A stretch of DNA of 64,000 nt from Citrobacter europaeus (lineage in GTDB: Bacteria; Pseudomonadota; Gammaproteobacteria; Enterobacterales; Enterobacteriaceae). The stretch lies in NCBI GenBank assembly GCA_020099315.1, contig CP083650.1:1302001-1366000 (forward strand), given 5' to 3'. The translations under genes were made by a program, and so were the position numbers. Positions within the stretch are counted from its first letter, which is position 1. The number at the start of each line of letters is the position of its first letter. The notes beneath the pieces are model-generated. The model saw nothing but the letters and a program-made list of their open reading frames with translations. It was not told where the DNA came from and did not search any database. This document shows positions 26,658 through 36,509 of the stretch, piece by piece.

Positions 26658-28559
26658 TTATTGGTCCTCCGCTGCTGCAACCGCGGGGTTTTCTGCAGGC
26701 AGATTGGTGTTGTTGTCGCCCAACATAATGTGGTCAAGGATTTGGCGCATAATAGTGCCCACCGCCGGACCCGCACCGCCGTTTTCAAGGATCATGGCGA
26801 CAGCGACCTGGGGTTTATCATAAGGGGCGAAGGCCGTCATCAGCTTGTGGTCACGTAAACGCTCGGCGATCTTATGTGCGTTATAGGTTTCATTGGCTTT
26901 CAGGCCAAAGACCTGTGCGGTACCGGATTTCGCCGCAATTTTGTAAGGCGCGCCAGCAAAATACTTGTGCGCAGTCCCGTTAGGGCGGTTCGCGACACCA
27001 TACATACCGTCTTTCGCGATTTCCCAATAACCGGAATGAATATCGCCAACGGGCGGTTCGTGCGGCTGTACCCACGGCACCTGCTTGCCGTCTTCTGCCG
27101 TACTCATCAGCAGATGCGGGACTTTTACCAAACCGTCGTTGATAAGGATCATCAGCGCTTTACTCATCTGGATAGGGGTTGCAGTCCAGTAACCCTGACC
27201 GATGCCGACGGGAATGGTATCACCCTGGTACCATGGTTTTTTAAACCGTTTTTGCTTCCACTCGCGGGTTGGCATATTGCCGGAACGTTCTTCGGCAAGA
27301 TCGATACCCGTGTATTGGCCGTAGCCAAATTTGCTCATCCACTCTGAAAGCCGGTCTATCCCCATATCATAGGCGATTTGATAGAAAAACGTATCTGCGG
27401 ACTCTTCCAGAGAACGGGTGATGTTCAGATGACCGTGCCCCCACTTTTTCCAGTCGCGGTAACGTTTCTCAGAGCCCGGTAGCTGCCACCAGCCCGGATC
27501 GAACAGGCCGGTGTTGCGGGTAATGACGCCTGCGCTTAACGCAGAAACAGCGACGTAAGGTTTTACCGTCGAAGCAGGGGGGTAAACGCCCTGCGTGGCG
27601 CGGTTAACTAATGGGGTATTCGGATCATTGAGCAACCCGGAGTAATCTTTGCTGGAGATGCCATCTACAAACAGGTTCGGGTCGTAGCTCGGCATGGATA
27701 CCAGCGCCAGAACGCCACCGGTACGCGGATCGGTAACCACCACGGCGGCACGACTGCCCGCCAGCAGCGTTTCAATGTACTGCTGGAGTTTCAAATCCAG
27801 AGTGAGATAGATATCGTGCCCGGCCTGCGGGGCCACTTCTTTCAGCTGGCGAATGACGCGGCCGCGGTTGTTCACTTCAACTTCTTCATAACCGGTCTGG
27901 CCGTGAAGGACGTCTTCGTAATAACGTTCAATACCCAGCTTGCCGATGTCGTGCGTCGCCGCGTAGTTAGCCAGCTTGCCGTCTTTGTCCAGGCGGTCCA
28001 CGTCTTTATCGTTGATCTTCGATACGTAGCCAATCACGTGGGTTAGCGCAGAGCCGTAGGGGTAATAGCGACGTTTATAGCCTTTAACTTCGACGCCCGG
28101 AAAGCGATATTGATTAACGGCAAACCGTGCGACCTGAACTTCAGTCAGGTTGGTTTTTACCGGAATAGAGGTGAAACGGTGTGAACGGGCGCGCTCTTTT
28201 TTAAAGGCGGCAATATCATCGTCCGTCAGGTCTACGACGTTACGCAGCGCGTCGAGCGTATCCTGAATGTTGTCGACCTTTTCCGGCATCATTTCTATCT
28301 GATAAATGGTGCGGTTAAGGGCGAGCGGAATGCCGTTGCGGTCATAAATGATGCCGCGACTTGGCGCGATAGGGACCAGTTTGATACGGTTTTCGTTCGA
28401 GCGAGTCTGATAATCAGTAAAGCGAACGATTTGCAGATTATAAAGGTTGGCGATCAGCACGCCGGTGAGCAGCAAAATCCCCAAAAAAGCGACCAGCGCC
28501 CGGCGCACAAACAGCGCGGACTCAGCCGAATAGTCGCGAAAAGAATTCTGTAGTTTCAT
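26658..28559 (-). CDS. mrdA: Penicillin-binding protein 2 (MrdA)
   Basis: Elongation transpeptidase of 633 residues. A membrane helix spans about 20-42, followed by the pedestal domain and the transpeptidase domain. The active site is Ser330 in STVKP; SAD follows near 387 and KSGT near 544. It works with RodA, encoded directly downstream. The length equals E. coli PBP2. The gene is followed by rodA and rlpA in the classic mrd cluster. Confidence 0.97.
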   Translation of the reverse strand: MKLQNSFRDYSAESALFVRRALVAFLGILLLTGVLIANLYNLQIVRFTDYQTRSNENRIKLVPIAPSRGIIYDRNGIPLALNRTIYQIEMMPEKVDNIQDTLDALRNVVDLTDDDIAAFKKERARSHRFTSIPVKTNLTEVQVARFAVNQYRFPGVEVKGYKRRYYPYGSALTHVIGYVSKINDKDVDRLDKDGKLANYAATHDIGKLGIERYYEDVLHGQTGYEEVEVNNRGRVIRQLKEVAPQAGHDIYLTLDLKLQQYIETLLAGSRAAVVVTDPRTGGVLALVSMPSYDPNLFVDGISSKDYSGLLNDPNTPLVNRATQGVYPPASTVKPYVAVSALSAGVITRNTGLFDPGWWQLPGSEKRYRDWKKWGHGHLNITRSLEESADTFFYQIAYDMGIDRLSEWMSKFGYGQYTGIDLAEERSGNMPTREWKQKRFKKPWYQGDTIPVGIGQGYWTATPIQMSKALMILINDGLVKVPHLLMSTAEDGKQVPWVQPHEPPVGDIHSGYWEIAKDGMYGVANRPNGTAHKYFAGAPYKIAAKSGTAQVFGLKANETYNAHKIAERLRDHKLMTAFAPYDKPQVAVAMILENGGAGPAVGTIMRQILDHIMLGDNNTNLPAENPAVAAAEDQ

Positions 28560-28589
28560 CCGCTGCTTAATCTACTCAAGAATCAATGA

Positions 28590-29057
28590 TCACTCACGGT
28601 GATAAGGATGGTTGGTGGTAATGCTCCACGCCCTGTACAGACTCTCCGCTACCAGAACCCGAACAAGAGGGTGAGGAAGGGTTAACGCAGAGAGTGACCA
28701 GCTTTGTTCCGCTGCCGCTTTACAGGCGGGAGAGAGCCCTTCTGGCCCGCCAATCAACAGGCTGACGTCACGACCGTCCAGTTTCCAGCGCTCCAGTTCG
28801 GTCGCTAACTGCGGCGTATCCCAGGGTTTCCCGGGGATATCAAGGGTGACGATGCGGTTTTTGCCGGCTGCGGCCAGCATCTGCTCACCCTCTTTGTCGA
28901 GAATGCGTTTAATGTCCGCGTTCTTGCCGCGTTTTCCTGCCGGGATTTCGATCAGCTCAAAGGGCATATCTTTCGGAAACCGACGCAGATACTCGGTAAA
29001 TCCGGTTTGCACCCAGTCAGGCATTTTCGTTCCCACAGCGACAAGTTGCAGCTTCAC
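28590..29057 (-). CDS. rlmH: 23S rRNA pseudouridine-1915 N3-methyltransferase RlmH
   Basis: SPOUT-class methyltransferase of 155 residues that methylates pseudouridine 1915 of 23S rRNA. The knot motifs LLIGGPEGLS and LTLPHPLVRVLVAESLYRAWSI bind S-adenosylmethionine. It is three bases downstream of rsfS. Confidence 0.96.
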   Translation of the reverse strand: MKLQLVAVGTKMPDWVQTGFTEYLRRFPKDMPFELIEIPAGKRGKNADIKRILDKEGEQMLAAAGKNRIVTLDIPGKPWDTPQLATELERWKLDGRDVSLLIGGPEGLSPACKAAAEQSWSLSALTLPHPLVRVLVAESLYRAWSITTNHPYHRE

Positions 29058-29060
29058 GCA

Positions 29061-29378
29061 TTAACTCCAGAGTTTTTCCAGTTCATACAGGCGACGACTC
29101 TCTTCCTGCATCACGTGGACAATCACATCGCCGAGGTCAACGACGATCCAGTCAGCGACATTCTCGCCTTCCACGCCGAGCGGCAGCAGGCCAGCAGTGC
29201 GGGACTCCTGAACAACGTGATCTGCGATAGACATAACGTGACGGCTGGATGTGCCGGTGCAGATAATCATGCAATCAGTGATGCTGGACTTGCCCTGAAC
29301 GTCTAAGGCGATGATGTCTTGACCTTTCAGGTCATCAATTTTGTCGATTACAAAATCCTGGAGTGCTTTACCCTGCAA
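29061..29378 (-). CDS. rsfS: Ribosomal silencing factor RsfS
   Basis: Binds ribosomal protein L14 and blocks subunit joining under nutrient limitation. The protein is 105 residues with the DUF143 motif ADWIVVDLGDVIVHVM. It is the first gene of the cluster running through rlmH into the mrd genes. The 254 bases upstream, to cobC, hold no gene. Confidence 0.95.
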   Translation of the reverse strand: MQGKALQDFVIDKIDDLKGQDIIALDVQGKSSITDCMIICTGTSSRHVMSIADHVVQESRTAGLLPLGVEGENVADWIVVDLGDVIVHVMQEESRRLYELEKLWS

Positions 29379-29632
29379 GTGTTCCCCCTGGGTGAAAAGA
29401 GTTAAAAACGTCTGTTAGTATACCTGAACCAGAGGCGATATCGGGACAAATGTCTCCGAAAGCGCTTGTGAAGTGCGCTATCATCCCATCCCACGCTACA
29501 GAATGCATCGCCATTTTTGTAAAACAATTTCTGCAAAGCTCTGAAGGGCGGGAAAAGTCAGGTTGCGGAGAATAACAGCCTGTCATGGGGTGTCAATGGG
29601 AGAGAGCCCCTTCGAGATAAAAAACAGCGCTT

Positions 29633-30244
29633 TCACTCCCCGTCGTGCCATACGGCACGGCTGTTGAGCACTTTCAGAACCGCAAAATCGTCACAAAAAT
29701 CAATTGCGCTCCAGCAGCCTTGTTCGACGCGGAAATGCCACATTGCCGCTGCTGGCATGGATAGCAGACGGGCGATCAATACGCTCAGTACGCCCTGATG
29801 ACTCACCACCAGCAGATTCTGGCAGGCTTTGTAATCAGCGAGTTGCGCAATGAAGCGTTCCACACGCAGGGAAAATGCCTGAAAACCTTCGCCATTTGTG
29901 GGCGTCGCATTCTGCCAGTCGTTACACCACACGGCGTAGTTTTCGGCGTCTTCGCGCTCCAGATCGCGATGATGGCGCATTTCCCAGTCACCAAAAAACA
30001 TTTCATTGAGTTCAGGCATATTGCGCACCGCAACCTCGCGATCCCCTAAGACCAACTGTGTTGTATGGCGGGCGCGTTCCAGCTCGCTGCACAAAACGTT
30101 GTCGACAGGCACATTGCGTAACAGCCTACCCAGCGTTTGCGCCTGAGCGATCCCCCGTTCCGTTAGCGGTGTGGGGGCGTGGCCGCTGTATAAACCAGCG
30201 ACATTGGCTTCGGTTTCTCCATGACGTACTAACCAGAGTCTCAT
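29633..30244 (-). CDS. cobC: Alpha-ribazole phosphatase CobC
   Basis: Histidine phosphatase of 203 residues that dephosphorylates alpha-ribazole phosphate in assembly of the cobalamin lower ligand. The RHGETE motif has the catalytic His8, and SELERARHT and VSHQGVL supply the rest of the pocket. It is divergent from cobD with 96 bases between them, as in Salmonella. E. coli K-12 keeps a cobC here but lacks cobD. Confidence 0.94.
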   Translation of the reverse strand: MRLWLVRHGETEANVAGLYSGHAPTPLTERGIAQAQTLGRLLRNVPVDNVLCSELERARHTTQLVLGDREVAVRNMPELNEMFFGDWEMRHHRDLEREDAENYAVWCNDWQNATPTNGEGFQAFSLRVERFIAQLADYKACQNLLVVSHQGVLSVLIARLLSMPAAAMWHFRVEQGCWSAIDFCDDFAVLKVLNSRAVWHDGE

Positions 30245-30340
30245 GTCTTCCTCATCAGGCTATTCGCACAAAATATGATGTTTGCCCTGATTGCGCAGAG
30301 ATTTTTCACTAAAATACCCTCTTTTACGTGGAGCGGCACG

Positions 30341-31435
30341 ATGTCTTTATTGAAGAGCGCGCATGGTGGTAATACCCGAGAAGCCGCCGAATTGTTGGGC
30401 ATCTCGCCTGAGCATTTGCTGGATTTTAGCGCGAATATTAACCCGTTGGGTATGCCGGCAAGTTTAAAACGCGGGATCATCGACAACCTGGACTGCGCGG
30501 AGCGTTACCCGGATGTCGATTACGCTAAACTGCATGCGGCGCTGGCGGAGCATCATCAGATTCCGGCCTCGTGGATCCTGGCTGGAAACGGCGAGACCGA
30601 GTCTATTTTTACCCTGGTGCATGGCCTGAAGCCACGCCACGCGATGATCGTGACGCCCGGGTTTGCGGAATATCGTCGGGCGCTGCAATGGGGAGACTGT
30701 ACGATCCATGAGTTTGCGCTGCGCGAAGACGACGGCTGGCAGCTTACCGATGCGATCCTCGATGCATTAACCTCAGAGCTGGACTGCCTGTTTCTCTGTA
30801 CGCCCAACAATCCCACCGGGTTAATACCGGATAACCGCCTGCTACGTGAGATTGCCGCACGTTGTGAGCGGCTTGGGATCGCTCTGATCCTCGATGAAGC
30901 CTTTATCGATTTTATTGCCGGGGAGCCGGGGTTTATTCCGCTGCTGCGGGATAACCCACATATTTGGGTGCTGCGCTCTCTCACCAAGTTCTATGCGATA
31001 CCGGGGCTGCGTCTGGGGTATCTGGTCAACAGTCACGAGCAGGCCGTTGCACAAATGCGCAGCCGACAAATGCCGTGGTCAATTAATGCGTTTGCTGCCC
31101 TGGCAGGCGAGATTATCTTACGCGATAGCGCATATCAGCAGGCAACGTGGAAGTGGCTGGAACAAGAGGGGGCGCGGTTTGATCAACAGTTGCAAGAATT
31201 GCCCGGCCTGACGACGTATCCCGGCCGGGCAAATTATCGTTTATTACGCTGCGATTGCGCGGATATTGATTTGCAACGCGCGTTGCTGGAACAACACGTC
31301 CTGATTCGCAGTTGTGCTAATTATCCGGGGCTGGATGCGCGCTATTATCGGGTAGCCGTTCGCAGCCTGGAAGAGAATAACCGCCTGTTGACGGCCTTAC
31401 GCAAGGTGCTTAGCGGTACAATCCCTGCTGATTGA
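30341..31435 (+). CDS. cobD: L-threonine-O-3-phosphate decarboxylase CobD
   Basis: PLP enzyme of 364 residues that makes (R)-1-amino-2-propanol phosphate for the cobalamin nucleotide loop. Class I/II aminotransferase motifs are clear: LDFSANINPLGMP, CTPNNPTGL, LDEAFIDF and SLTKFYAIPGLRLGY, with Lys216 as the PLP lysine. I start at 30341, which gives the Salmonella length; GTGGAGC precedes it. Its 3' end overlaps the convergent nadD by 26 bases. Confidence 0.95.
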   Translation: MSLLKSAHGGNTREAAELLGISPEHLLDFSANINPLGMPASLKRGIIDNLDCAERYPDVDYAKLHAALAEHHQIPASWILAGNGETESIFTLVHGLKPRHAMIVTPGFAEYRRALQWGDCTIHEFALREDDGWQLTDAILDALTSELDCLFLCTPNNPTGLIPDNRLLREIAARCERLGIALILDEAFIDFIAGEPGFIPLLRDNPHIWVLRSLTKFYAIPGLRLGYLVNSHEQAVAQMRSRQMPWSINAFAALAGEIILRDSAYQQATWKWLEQEGARFDQQLQELPGLTTYPGRANYRLLRCDCADIDLQRALLEQHVLIRSCANYPGLDARYYRVAVRSLEENNRLLTALRKVLSGTIPAD

Positions 31436-32051
31436 TATAGTCAAGCACTGCGCCTGGCATCAGGTCGTCGCACGGCTCGCCTTTTTCCAGACGCTCACGG
31501 ATGAGCGTGGCGGAGATGTTAAACCACGGCGTTTCGGCCAGGTAAATTTTTCCGCAAGGCAGGTTGTGCAGGTCATCTGCTGAATGGGTCAGATGATCCT
31601 CCAGCCATTGCTGGTGTTTTTCCTGCGCCATTTCGAGCGGATAGCCCGGACGTCGGCACACGATAAGATGGGTATTCCCCAGAATGGTGTGGTAGTCATG
31701 CCAGGAAGGGAAGGTAAGCAGTGAATCCTGACCAATGATAAACGCTAATGGCACGTTTGGGCCTTGCTCCTCGCGCCACTCTTTTAGCGTTTGTGCGGTG
31801 TAGGAAGCGGTATCGCGTTTCAGTTCGCGTTCATCCAGGGAAAATAGCGGCTTGTCAGCAATGGCCAGTTCAACCATACGCTTACGTTGCTCACCGGACG
31901 CTTCAGGTTGCGCTCGATGCGGCGGGACGTTATTGGGCATGATGATGACCCGGGAAAGCCCAATCAGATTCGCCAGAATTTCAACCGGTTTAAGATGACC
32001 ATAATGCACCGGATCAAAGGTGCCACCGAACAGAGCCTGCAATGATTTCAT
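31410..32051 (-). CDS. nadD: Nicotinate-mononucleotide adenylyltransferase NadD
   Basis: Adenylates nicotinate mononucleotide to deamido-NAD, an essential step of NAD synthesis. The 213-residue protein shows GGTFDPVHYGHL (HxGH nucleotide site) near the N-terminus and ISATLIRERL near the C-terminus. I start at 32051, matching MKSLQALFGG; the longer frame to 32138 runs into holA. It lies one base after holA and overlaps the end of cobD tail to tail. Confidence 0.96.
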   Translation of the reverse strand: MKSLQALFGGTFDPVHYGHLKPVEILANLIGLSRVIIMPNNVPPHRAQPEASGEQRKRMVELAIADKPLFSLDERELKRDTASYTAQTLKEWREEQGPNVPLAFIIGQDSLLTFPSWHDYHTILGNTHLIVCRRPGYPLEMAQEKHQQWLEDHLTHSADDLHNLPCGKIYLAETPWFNISATLIRERLEKGEPCDDLMPGAVLDYINQQGLYR

Positions 32052-32052
32052 A

Positions 32053-33084
32053 TCAACCATCAATAAAAACATCGGCCAGCGATTTATGACAGAGCAAAAG
32101 GGAAAGTCCCTCAAGTTCTGCCCACACTGACTGACCATAGTCTTGTTTAAGCGTAATTTCCGTACGCGTTAACAGCGTTACCGCCTGACGCAGTTGCGCC
32201 GGGTTCAGCCGGTTTAGCGCATCGCCCATCATACCCCGGCGATTCTGCCACACCCGGTGTTTATCAAACAACGAGCGCAAGGGCGTATGGGCCGACTGCC
32301 GTTTTAAGTTAACCAGCAACAACAACTCTCGCTGTATCGTACGTAACAAAATAACCGGCTCACTGCCTTCCAGGCGTAGCTGCTGCAGAATGTGCAGCGC
32401 GCGTTTGCTTTTGCCCATCAGCAGCGCGTCCACCCAGTGGAACGGGGTAAAGTGCGCGGCATCATTAACGGCTTTCTCCACGCGAGGCAGCGTTAGCTTG
32501 CCATCTGGCCAAAGCAGCGCTAGCCGTTCCAGCGCTTGCGCCAGTGCTAGCAGATTACCTTCATAGCAATAGCACAACAGCTGATTGGCTGCGTCATCCA
32601 GTTGCAGATTGTTAAGCTTTGCTCTGGCGGCGACCCAGCGGGGGAGCTGTGCTTGCTCCGGCGTCTGGCAGCTAACCTGAACCGCGTTTTTCGCCAGCCC
32701 GGTATACCATGCGCCGTTTTCCTGCGCCCTGGTGAGTTTGTTGCCACGAACAATCAACAGCAGATCGTCATGTAGCAGAGTGACGAGTGAAGCGAGCTGT
32801 TCGTTAATGGCGGCATTCGGGCCATTTTCTGGCAATTGTAAAAGCAGGGTTTGACGACTGGCAAACAGGCTCATCGCCTGGCAGAGTGAAAAAATCTCTC
32901 CCCAGTCGGTGCTGTTGTCCAGAGTGAAGGCATGGTGTTCTTCGAATCCTTGCGTTGCTGCAGCCTGACGGATGGCGTCCTGGCTTTCCTGCAATAAGAG
33001 AGGATCGTTACCTAAGAGTAAATACGCCGCGCGCAGCCCTTCATCGAGCTGTGCGCGGAGTTGTTCAGGGTACAACTTGAGCAT
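32053..33084 (-). CDS. holA: DNA polymerase III delta subunit HolA
   Basis: Clamp-loader subunit of 343 residues that opens the beta clamp. It has the AAA+-like fold without a working Walker site, as usual for delta. The N-terminus MLKLYPEQLRAQL and the clamp-contact region (AMSLFASRQTLLL) match E. coli HolA. Its start shares one base with the lptE stop. Confidence 0.96.
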   Translation of the reverse strand: MLKLYPEQLRAQLDEGLRAAYLLLGNDPLLLQESQDAIRQAAATQGFEEHHAFTLDNSTDWGEIFSLCQAMSLFASRQTLLLQLPENGPNAAINEQLASLVTLLHDDLLLIVRGNKLTRAQENGAWYTGLAKNAVQVSCQTPEQAQLPRWVAARAKLNNLQLDDAANQLLCYCYEGNLLALAQALERLALLWPDGKLTLPRVEKAVNDAAHFTPFHWVDALLMGKSKRALHILQQLRLEGSEPVILLRTIQRELLLLVNLKRQSAHTPLRSLFDKHRVWQNRRGMMGDALNRLNPAQLRQAVTLLTRTEITLKQDYGQSVWAELEGLSLLLCHKSLADVFIDG

Positions 33085-33677
33085 CAGTTACCCAGCGTGG
33101 TGGAAACACGCGCCGGAGATGACGCAGGCGTCGCGGCTTTATTCACCGCAGGCTCAGCATCAGCATTGGATGACTGAGTATCGGCCAGATGTACGCTCGG
33201 CAGCTTACGAATCAACTGCTCAGCCGCTTTGTCATACATCTCTTTGATAATCATGTCCTGCTCGTTATCCTTCGCCAGTGCAGCCTGTGGGTTGTCAAAG
33301 AACGAGCGATAAACTTTGGCGCTGATTGGATAAATATCATGACCTGGGATCAGCACGGTTGCGCTTACGGACATCACCATCTGGTATTCAGCCGTTTGAC
33401 CGTTCTGGAATACCGATGCCGTATCCTGCGAAATGCTGACCGCGCCAAGGCGTAAGGACGTCACATCTTTACGCATTGTACCGTCTTCAAGCAGCGTAAC
33501 GCCGTTCAGACGTAGCTGATTACGAACCGCGCGGCTTAACGGGCCGTTCGGATCGCCAGTGTTCAGGATCATGGTTTTCATTGAGGGTGGAACCTGCGTA
33601 GTACTACGCAGATGCCAGCCGCACCCGGCGGTGACAAGCACCGCCAGAGATAACAACAATGTTGTCAGAAGTCGCAC
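33084..33677 (-). CDS. lptE: LPS-assembly lipoprotein LptE
   Basis: Outer-membrane lipoprotein of 197 residues that plugs the LptD barrel and helps deliver LPS to the cell surface. The lipobox VTAGC gives acylated Cys19. The C-terminus is Ala/Thr/Ser-rich, as in relatives. It follows leuS by 14 bases and overlaps holA by one base. Confidence 0.95.
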   Translation of the reverse strand: MRLLTTLLLSLAVLVTAGCGWHLRSTTQVPPSMKTMILNTGDPNGPLSRAVRNQLRLNGVTLLEDGTMRKDVTSLRLGAVSISQDTASVFQNGQTAEYQMVMSVSATVLIPGHDIYPISAKVYRSFFDNPQAALAKDNEQDMIIKEMYDKAAEQLIRKLPSVHLADTQSSNADAEPAVNKAATPASSPARVSTTLGN

Positions 33678-33691
33678 GCTTCCTCCCGCGC

Positions 33692-36274
33692 TTAGCCAAC
33701 GACCAGATTGAGGAGTTTACCCGGTACATAAATCACTTTACGTACGGTAACGCCATCAAGATATTTTGCTACCAGATGCTCCTGGCCAGCACGCTCACGA
33801 ACCTGCTCTTCAGTGGCGTTTACCGGAACGGTGATTTTTCCACGTACTTTACCGTTTACCTGGACCACAACCAGCGTTGAGTCTTCAACCATTGCCGCTT
33901 CGTCCGCCACCGGCCACGGCGCGTTGTCGATATCGCCTTCGCCTTTCAGCGCCTGCCACAGGGTGAAGCAAACGTGCGGGGTGAACGGGTTGAGCATGCG
34001 TACAACAGCCAGCAAGGCTTCCTGCATCAGGGCTCTGTCTTGTTCGTCTTCCTGCGGTGCTTTCGCCAGCTTGTTCATCAGCTCCATAATCGCCGCAATC
34101 GCGGTGTTAAAGGTCTGACGACGACCGATATCATCGGTGACTTTAGCAATAGTTTTGTGCACGTCGCGACGCAGCGCTTTTTGATCTTCGCTCAGCGCAT
34201 CGGCGTTCAGGGCTGCAACATCCCCCTGAGAAGTATGTTCGTAAACCAGTTTCCAGACACGTTTCAGGAAGCGGTTTGCCCCTTCAACGCCGGATTCCTG
34301 CCATTCGAGCGTCATATCAGCCGGAGAAGCGAACATCATGAACAGACGAACGGTGTCAGCACCGTAGCGTTCAACCATAACCTGCGGGTCGATACCGTTA
34401 TTTTTCGACTTGGACATTTTGCTCATGCCGGTATACACCAGCTCATGGCCTTCTGCGTCCTTCGCCTTAACGATACGACCTTTTTCGTCACGCTCAACGA
34501 TGGCATCAACCGGAGAAACCCAGTTACGTTCACCGTTTGCGCCAACATAGTAGAACGCGTCAGCCAGCACCATCCCCTGACACAGCAGCTGTTTAGCTGG
34601 TTCATCAGAGTTGACCATGCCTGCATCGCGCATCAGTTTGTGGAAGAAGCGGAAGTAGAGCAGGTGCATGATGGCGTGTTCAATACCGCCAATGTAGATA
34701 TCAACCGGCAGCCAGTAGTTAGCGGCGTCGGAATCCAGCATGCCTTCCTGATACTGCGGGCAGGTGTAGCGCGCGTAGTACCAGGACGACTCCATAAAGG
34801 TATCGAAGGTATCGGTTTCACGCAGGGCAGGCATACCGTTAACGGTGGTTTTCGCCCACTCCGGATCGGCTTTGATTGGGCTGGTAATGCCGTCCATAAC
34901 CACGTCTTCCGGCAGAATAACCGGCAACTGGTCTTCTGGCGTAGGCAGTACGGTACCGTCTTCCAGCGTCACCATCGGAATCGGCGCACCCCAGTAACGT
35001 TGACGGGAAACACCCCAGTCACGCAGACGGTAGTTAACTTTACGCTCACCCACGCCTTTGGCTACCAGCTTGTCAGCAATGGCGTTGAAGGCCGCTTCGA
35101 AGTCGAGGCCGTCAAACTCACCGGAGTTAAACAGCACGCCTTTTTCGGTCAGCGCCTGTTCAGACAGGTCCGGCTCTGCGCCTTCAGCGGTCAGAATTAC
35201 CGGCTTGATGGTCAGGCCATATTTGGTGGCAAATTCGTAATCGCGCTGATCGTGGCCCGGAACGGCCATGACTGCGCCCGTACCGTATTCCATCAGGACG
35301 AAGTTTGCTGCCCAAACGGGGATCTCTTCGCCAGTCAGCGGGTGAACGGCTTTAAAGCCAGTATCGACGCCTTTTTTCTCCATGGTCGCCATTTCAGCTT
35401 CTGCAACCTTGGTGTTGCGGCATTCGTCAATGAAGGCGGCCAGTTCAGGATTATTTGCGGCGGCTTTCTGCGCCAGCGGGTGACCTGCGGCAACGGCCAG
35501 GTAGGTCGCACCCATAAAGGTGTCCGGGCGGGTGGTATAAACGGTCAGCGTATTCTCGTAACCATTCACATCAAAGGTGATTTCCACGCCTTCAGAACGG
35601 CCAATCCAGTTGCGCTGCATGGTCTTAACGGTGTCAGGCCAGTGGTCCAGGTTATCCAGATCGCGCAGCAGTTCGTCAGCGTAGGCGGTGATTTTAATGA
35701 ACCACTGTGGGATCTCTTTACGCTCAACTTTGGTATCGCAACGCCAGCAGCAGCCGTCGATAACCTGTTCGTTCGCCAGAACGGTCTGGTCGTTCGGGCA
35801 CCAGTTGACCGCAGAGGTTTTCTTGTACACCAGGCCTTTTTTGTACAGCTCGGTGAAGAACTTCTGTTCCCAGCGGTAGTATTCCGGGGTGCAGGTCGCC
35901 AGCTCACGGCTCCAGTCATAACCGAAACCCAGCATTTTGAGCTGGTTTTTCATGTAAGCGATGTTGTCGTACGTCCACGGTGCCGGCGCGGTGTTATTTT
36001 TAACCGCAGCGCCTTCCGCAGGCAGGCCGAACGCATCCCAGCCAATTGGCTGCAGTACGTTTTTGCCCAGCATACGCTGGTAGCGGGCGATCACGTCACC
36101 GATGGTGTAGTTACGTACGTGGCCCATGTGTAGTCGACCAGAAGGATAGGGAAGCATAGACAGGCAGTAATACTTCTCTTTGCTCTCGTCTTCGGTAACT
36201 TCAAATGTGCGCTTCTCATCCCAGTGAAGCTGTACTTTGGATTCTATCTCTTCCGGGCGGTATTGCTCTTGCAT
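33692..36274 (-). CDS. leuS: Leucyl-tRNA synthetase LeuS
   Basis: Class I synthetase of 860 residues that charges tRNA-Leu. The HIGH motif reads HMGH near 49-52 and KMSKS near 619-623. An editing (CP1) domain in between includes the threonine-rich TTRPDTFMGATY. I start at 36274 (MQEQYRPEEIES, the E. coli length); the frame continues to 36298 without family support. First gene of the leuS-lptE-holA-nadD operon. A long frame antisense to it is a shadow. Confidence 0.97.
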   Translation of the reverse strand: MQEQYRPEEIESKVQLHWDEKRTFEVTEDESKEKYYCLSMLPYPSGRLHMGHVRNYTIGDVIARYQRMLGKNVLQPIGWDAFGLPAEGAAVKNNTAPAPWTYDNIAYMKNQLKMLGFGYDWSRELATCTPEYYRWEQKFFTELYKKGLVYKKTSAVNWCPNDQTVLANEQVIDGCCWRCDTKVERKEIPQWFIKITAYADELLRDLDNLDHWPDTVKTMQRNWIGRSEGVEITFDVNGYENTLTVYTTRPDTFMGATYLAVAAGHPLAQKAAANNPELAAFIDECRNTKVAEAEMATMEKKGVDTGFKAVHPLTGEEIPVWAANFVLMEYGTGAVMAVPGHDQRDYEFATKYGLTIKPVILTAEGAEPDLSEQALTEKGVLFNSGEFDGLDFEAAFNAIADKLVAKGVGERKVNYRLRDWGVSRQRYWGAPIPMVTLEDGTVLPTPEDQLPVILPEDVVMDGITSPIKADPEWAKTTVNGMPALRETDTFDTFMESSWYYARYTCPQYQEGMLDSDAANYWLPVDIYIGGIEHAIMHLLYFRFFHKLMRDAGMVNSDEPAKQLLCQGMVLADAFYYVGANGERNWVSPVDAIVERDEKGRIVKAKDAEGHELVYTGMSKMSKSKNNGIDPQVMVERYGADTVRLFMMFASPADMTLEWQESGVEGANRFLKRVWKLVYEHTSQGDVAALNADALSEDQKALRRDVHKTIAKVTDDIGRRQTFNTAIAAIMELMNKLAKAPQEDEQDRALMQEALLAVVRMLNPFTPHVCFTLWQALKGEGDIDNAPWPVADEAAMVEDSTLVVVQVNGKVRGKITVPVNATEEQVRERAGQEHLVAKYLDGVTVRKVIYVPGKLLNLVVG

Positions 36275-36468
36275 GGCAGCCAGTGGTCCTGTTTTCAATA
36301 CAGCTACAAACGTAGCTCTAGATGTGGTGTTTCAGATCCGCATAGCATAGCCCAAACGCCCGCGCCAAAACAGCCTTTCGCGCATTCAGCGTTGAATTCC
36401 CGCAAGGATAATTCTTGCACGAATTTACACACTCTGTGGACAGTCTTGCAAAGCGTAGCGTAAATAAC

Positions 36469-36484
36469 GTCTATTATTATAGAC
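36469..36484. promoter_or_regulatory. Inverted repeat in the ybeL promoter region
   Basis: GTCTAT and ATAGAC flank TATT in a perfect 16-base inverted repeat 25 bases before the ybeL start codon, over a plausible -10 region. It may be an operator or simply the promoter; no regulator is suggested by the sequence. Confidence 0.35.
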
Positions 36485-36509
36485 AGTTAACGACCCAGGA
36501 GGCGAAGCG

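Noticed and set aside
33974..36133. Very long open frame (719 codons) on the plus strand opposite leuS
   Set aside because: It is the shadow of leuS codon usage. It shows no protein-family motif and no ribosome site, and leuS itself is unmistakable.
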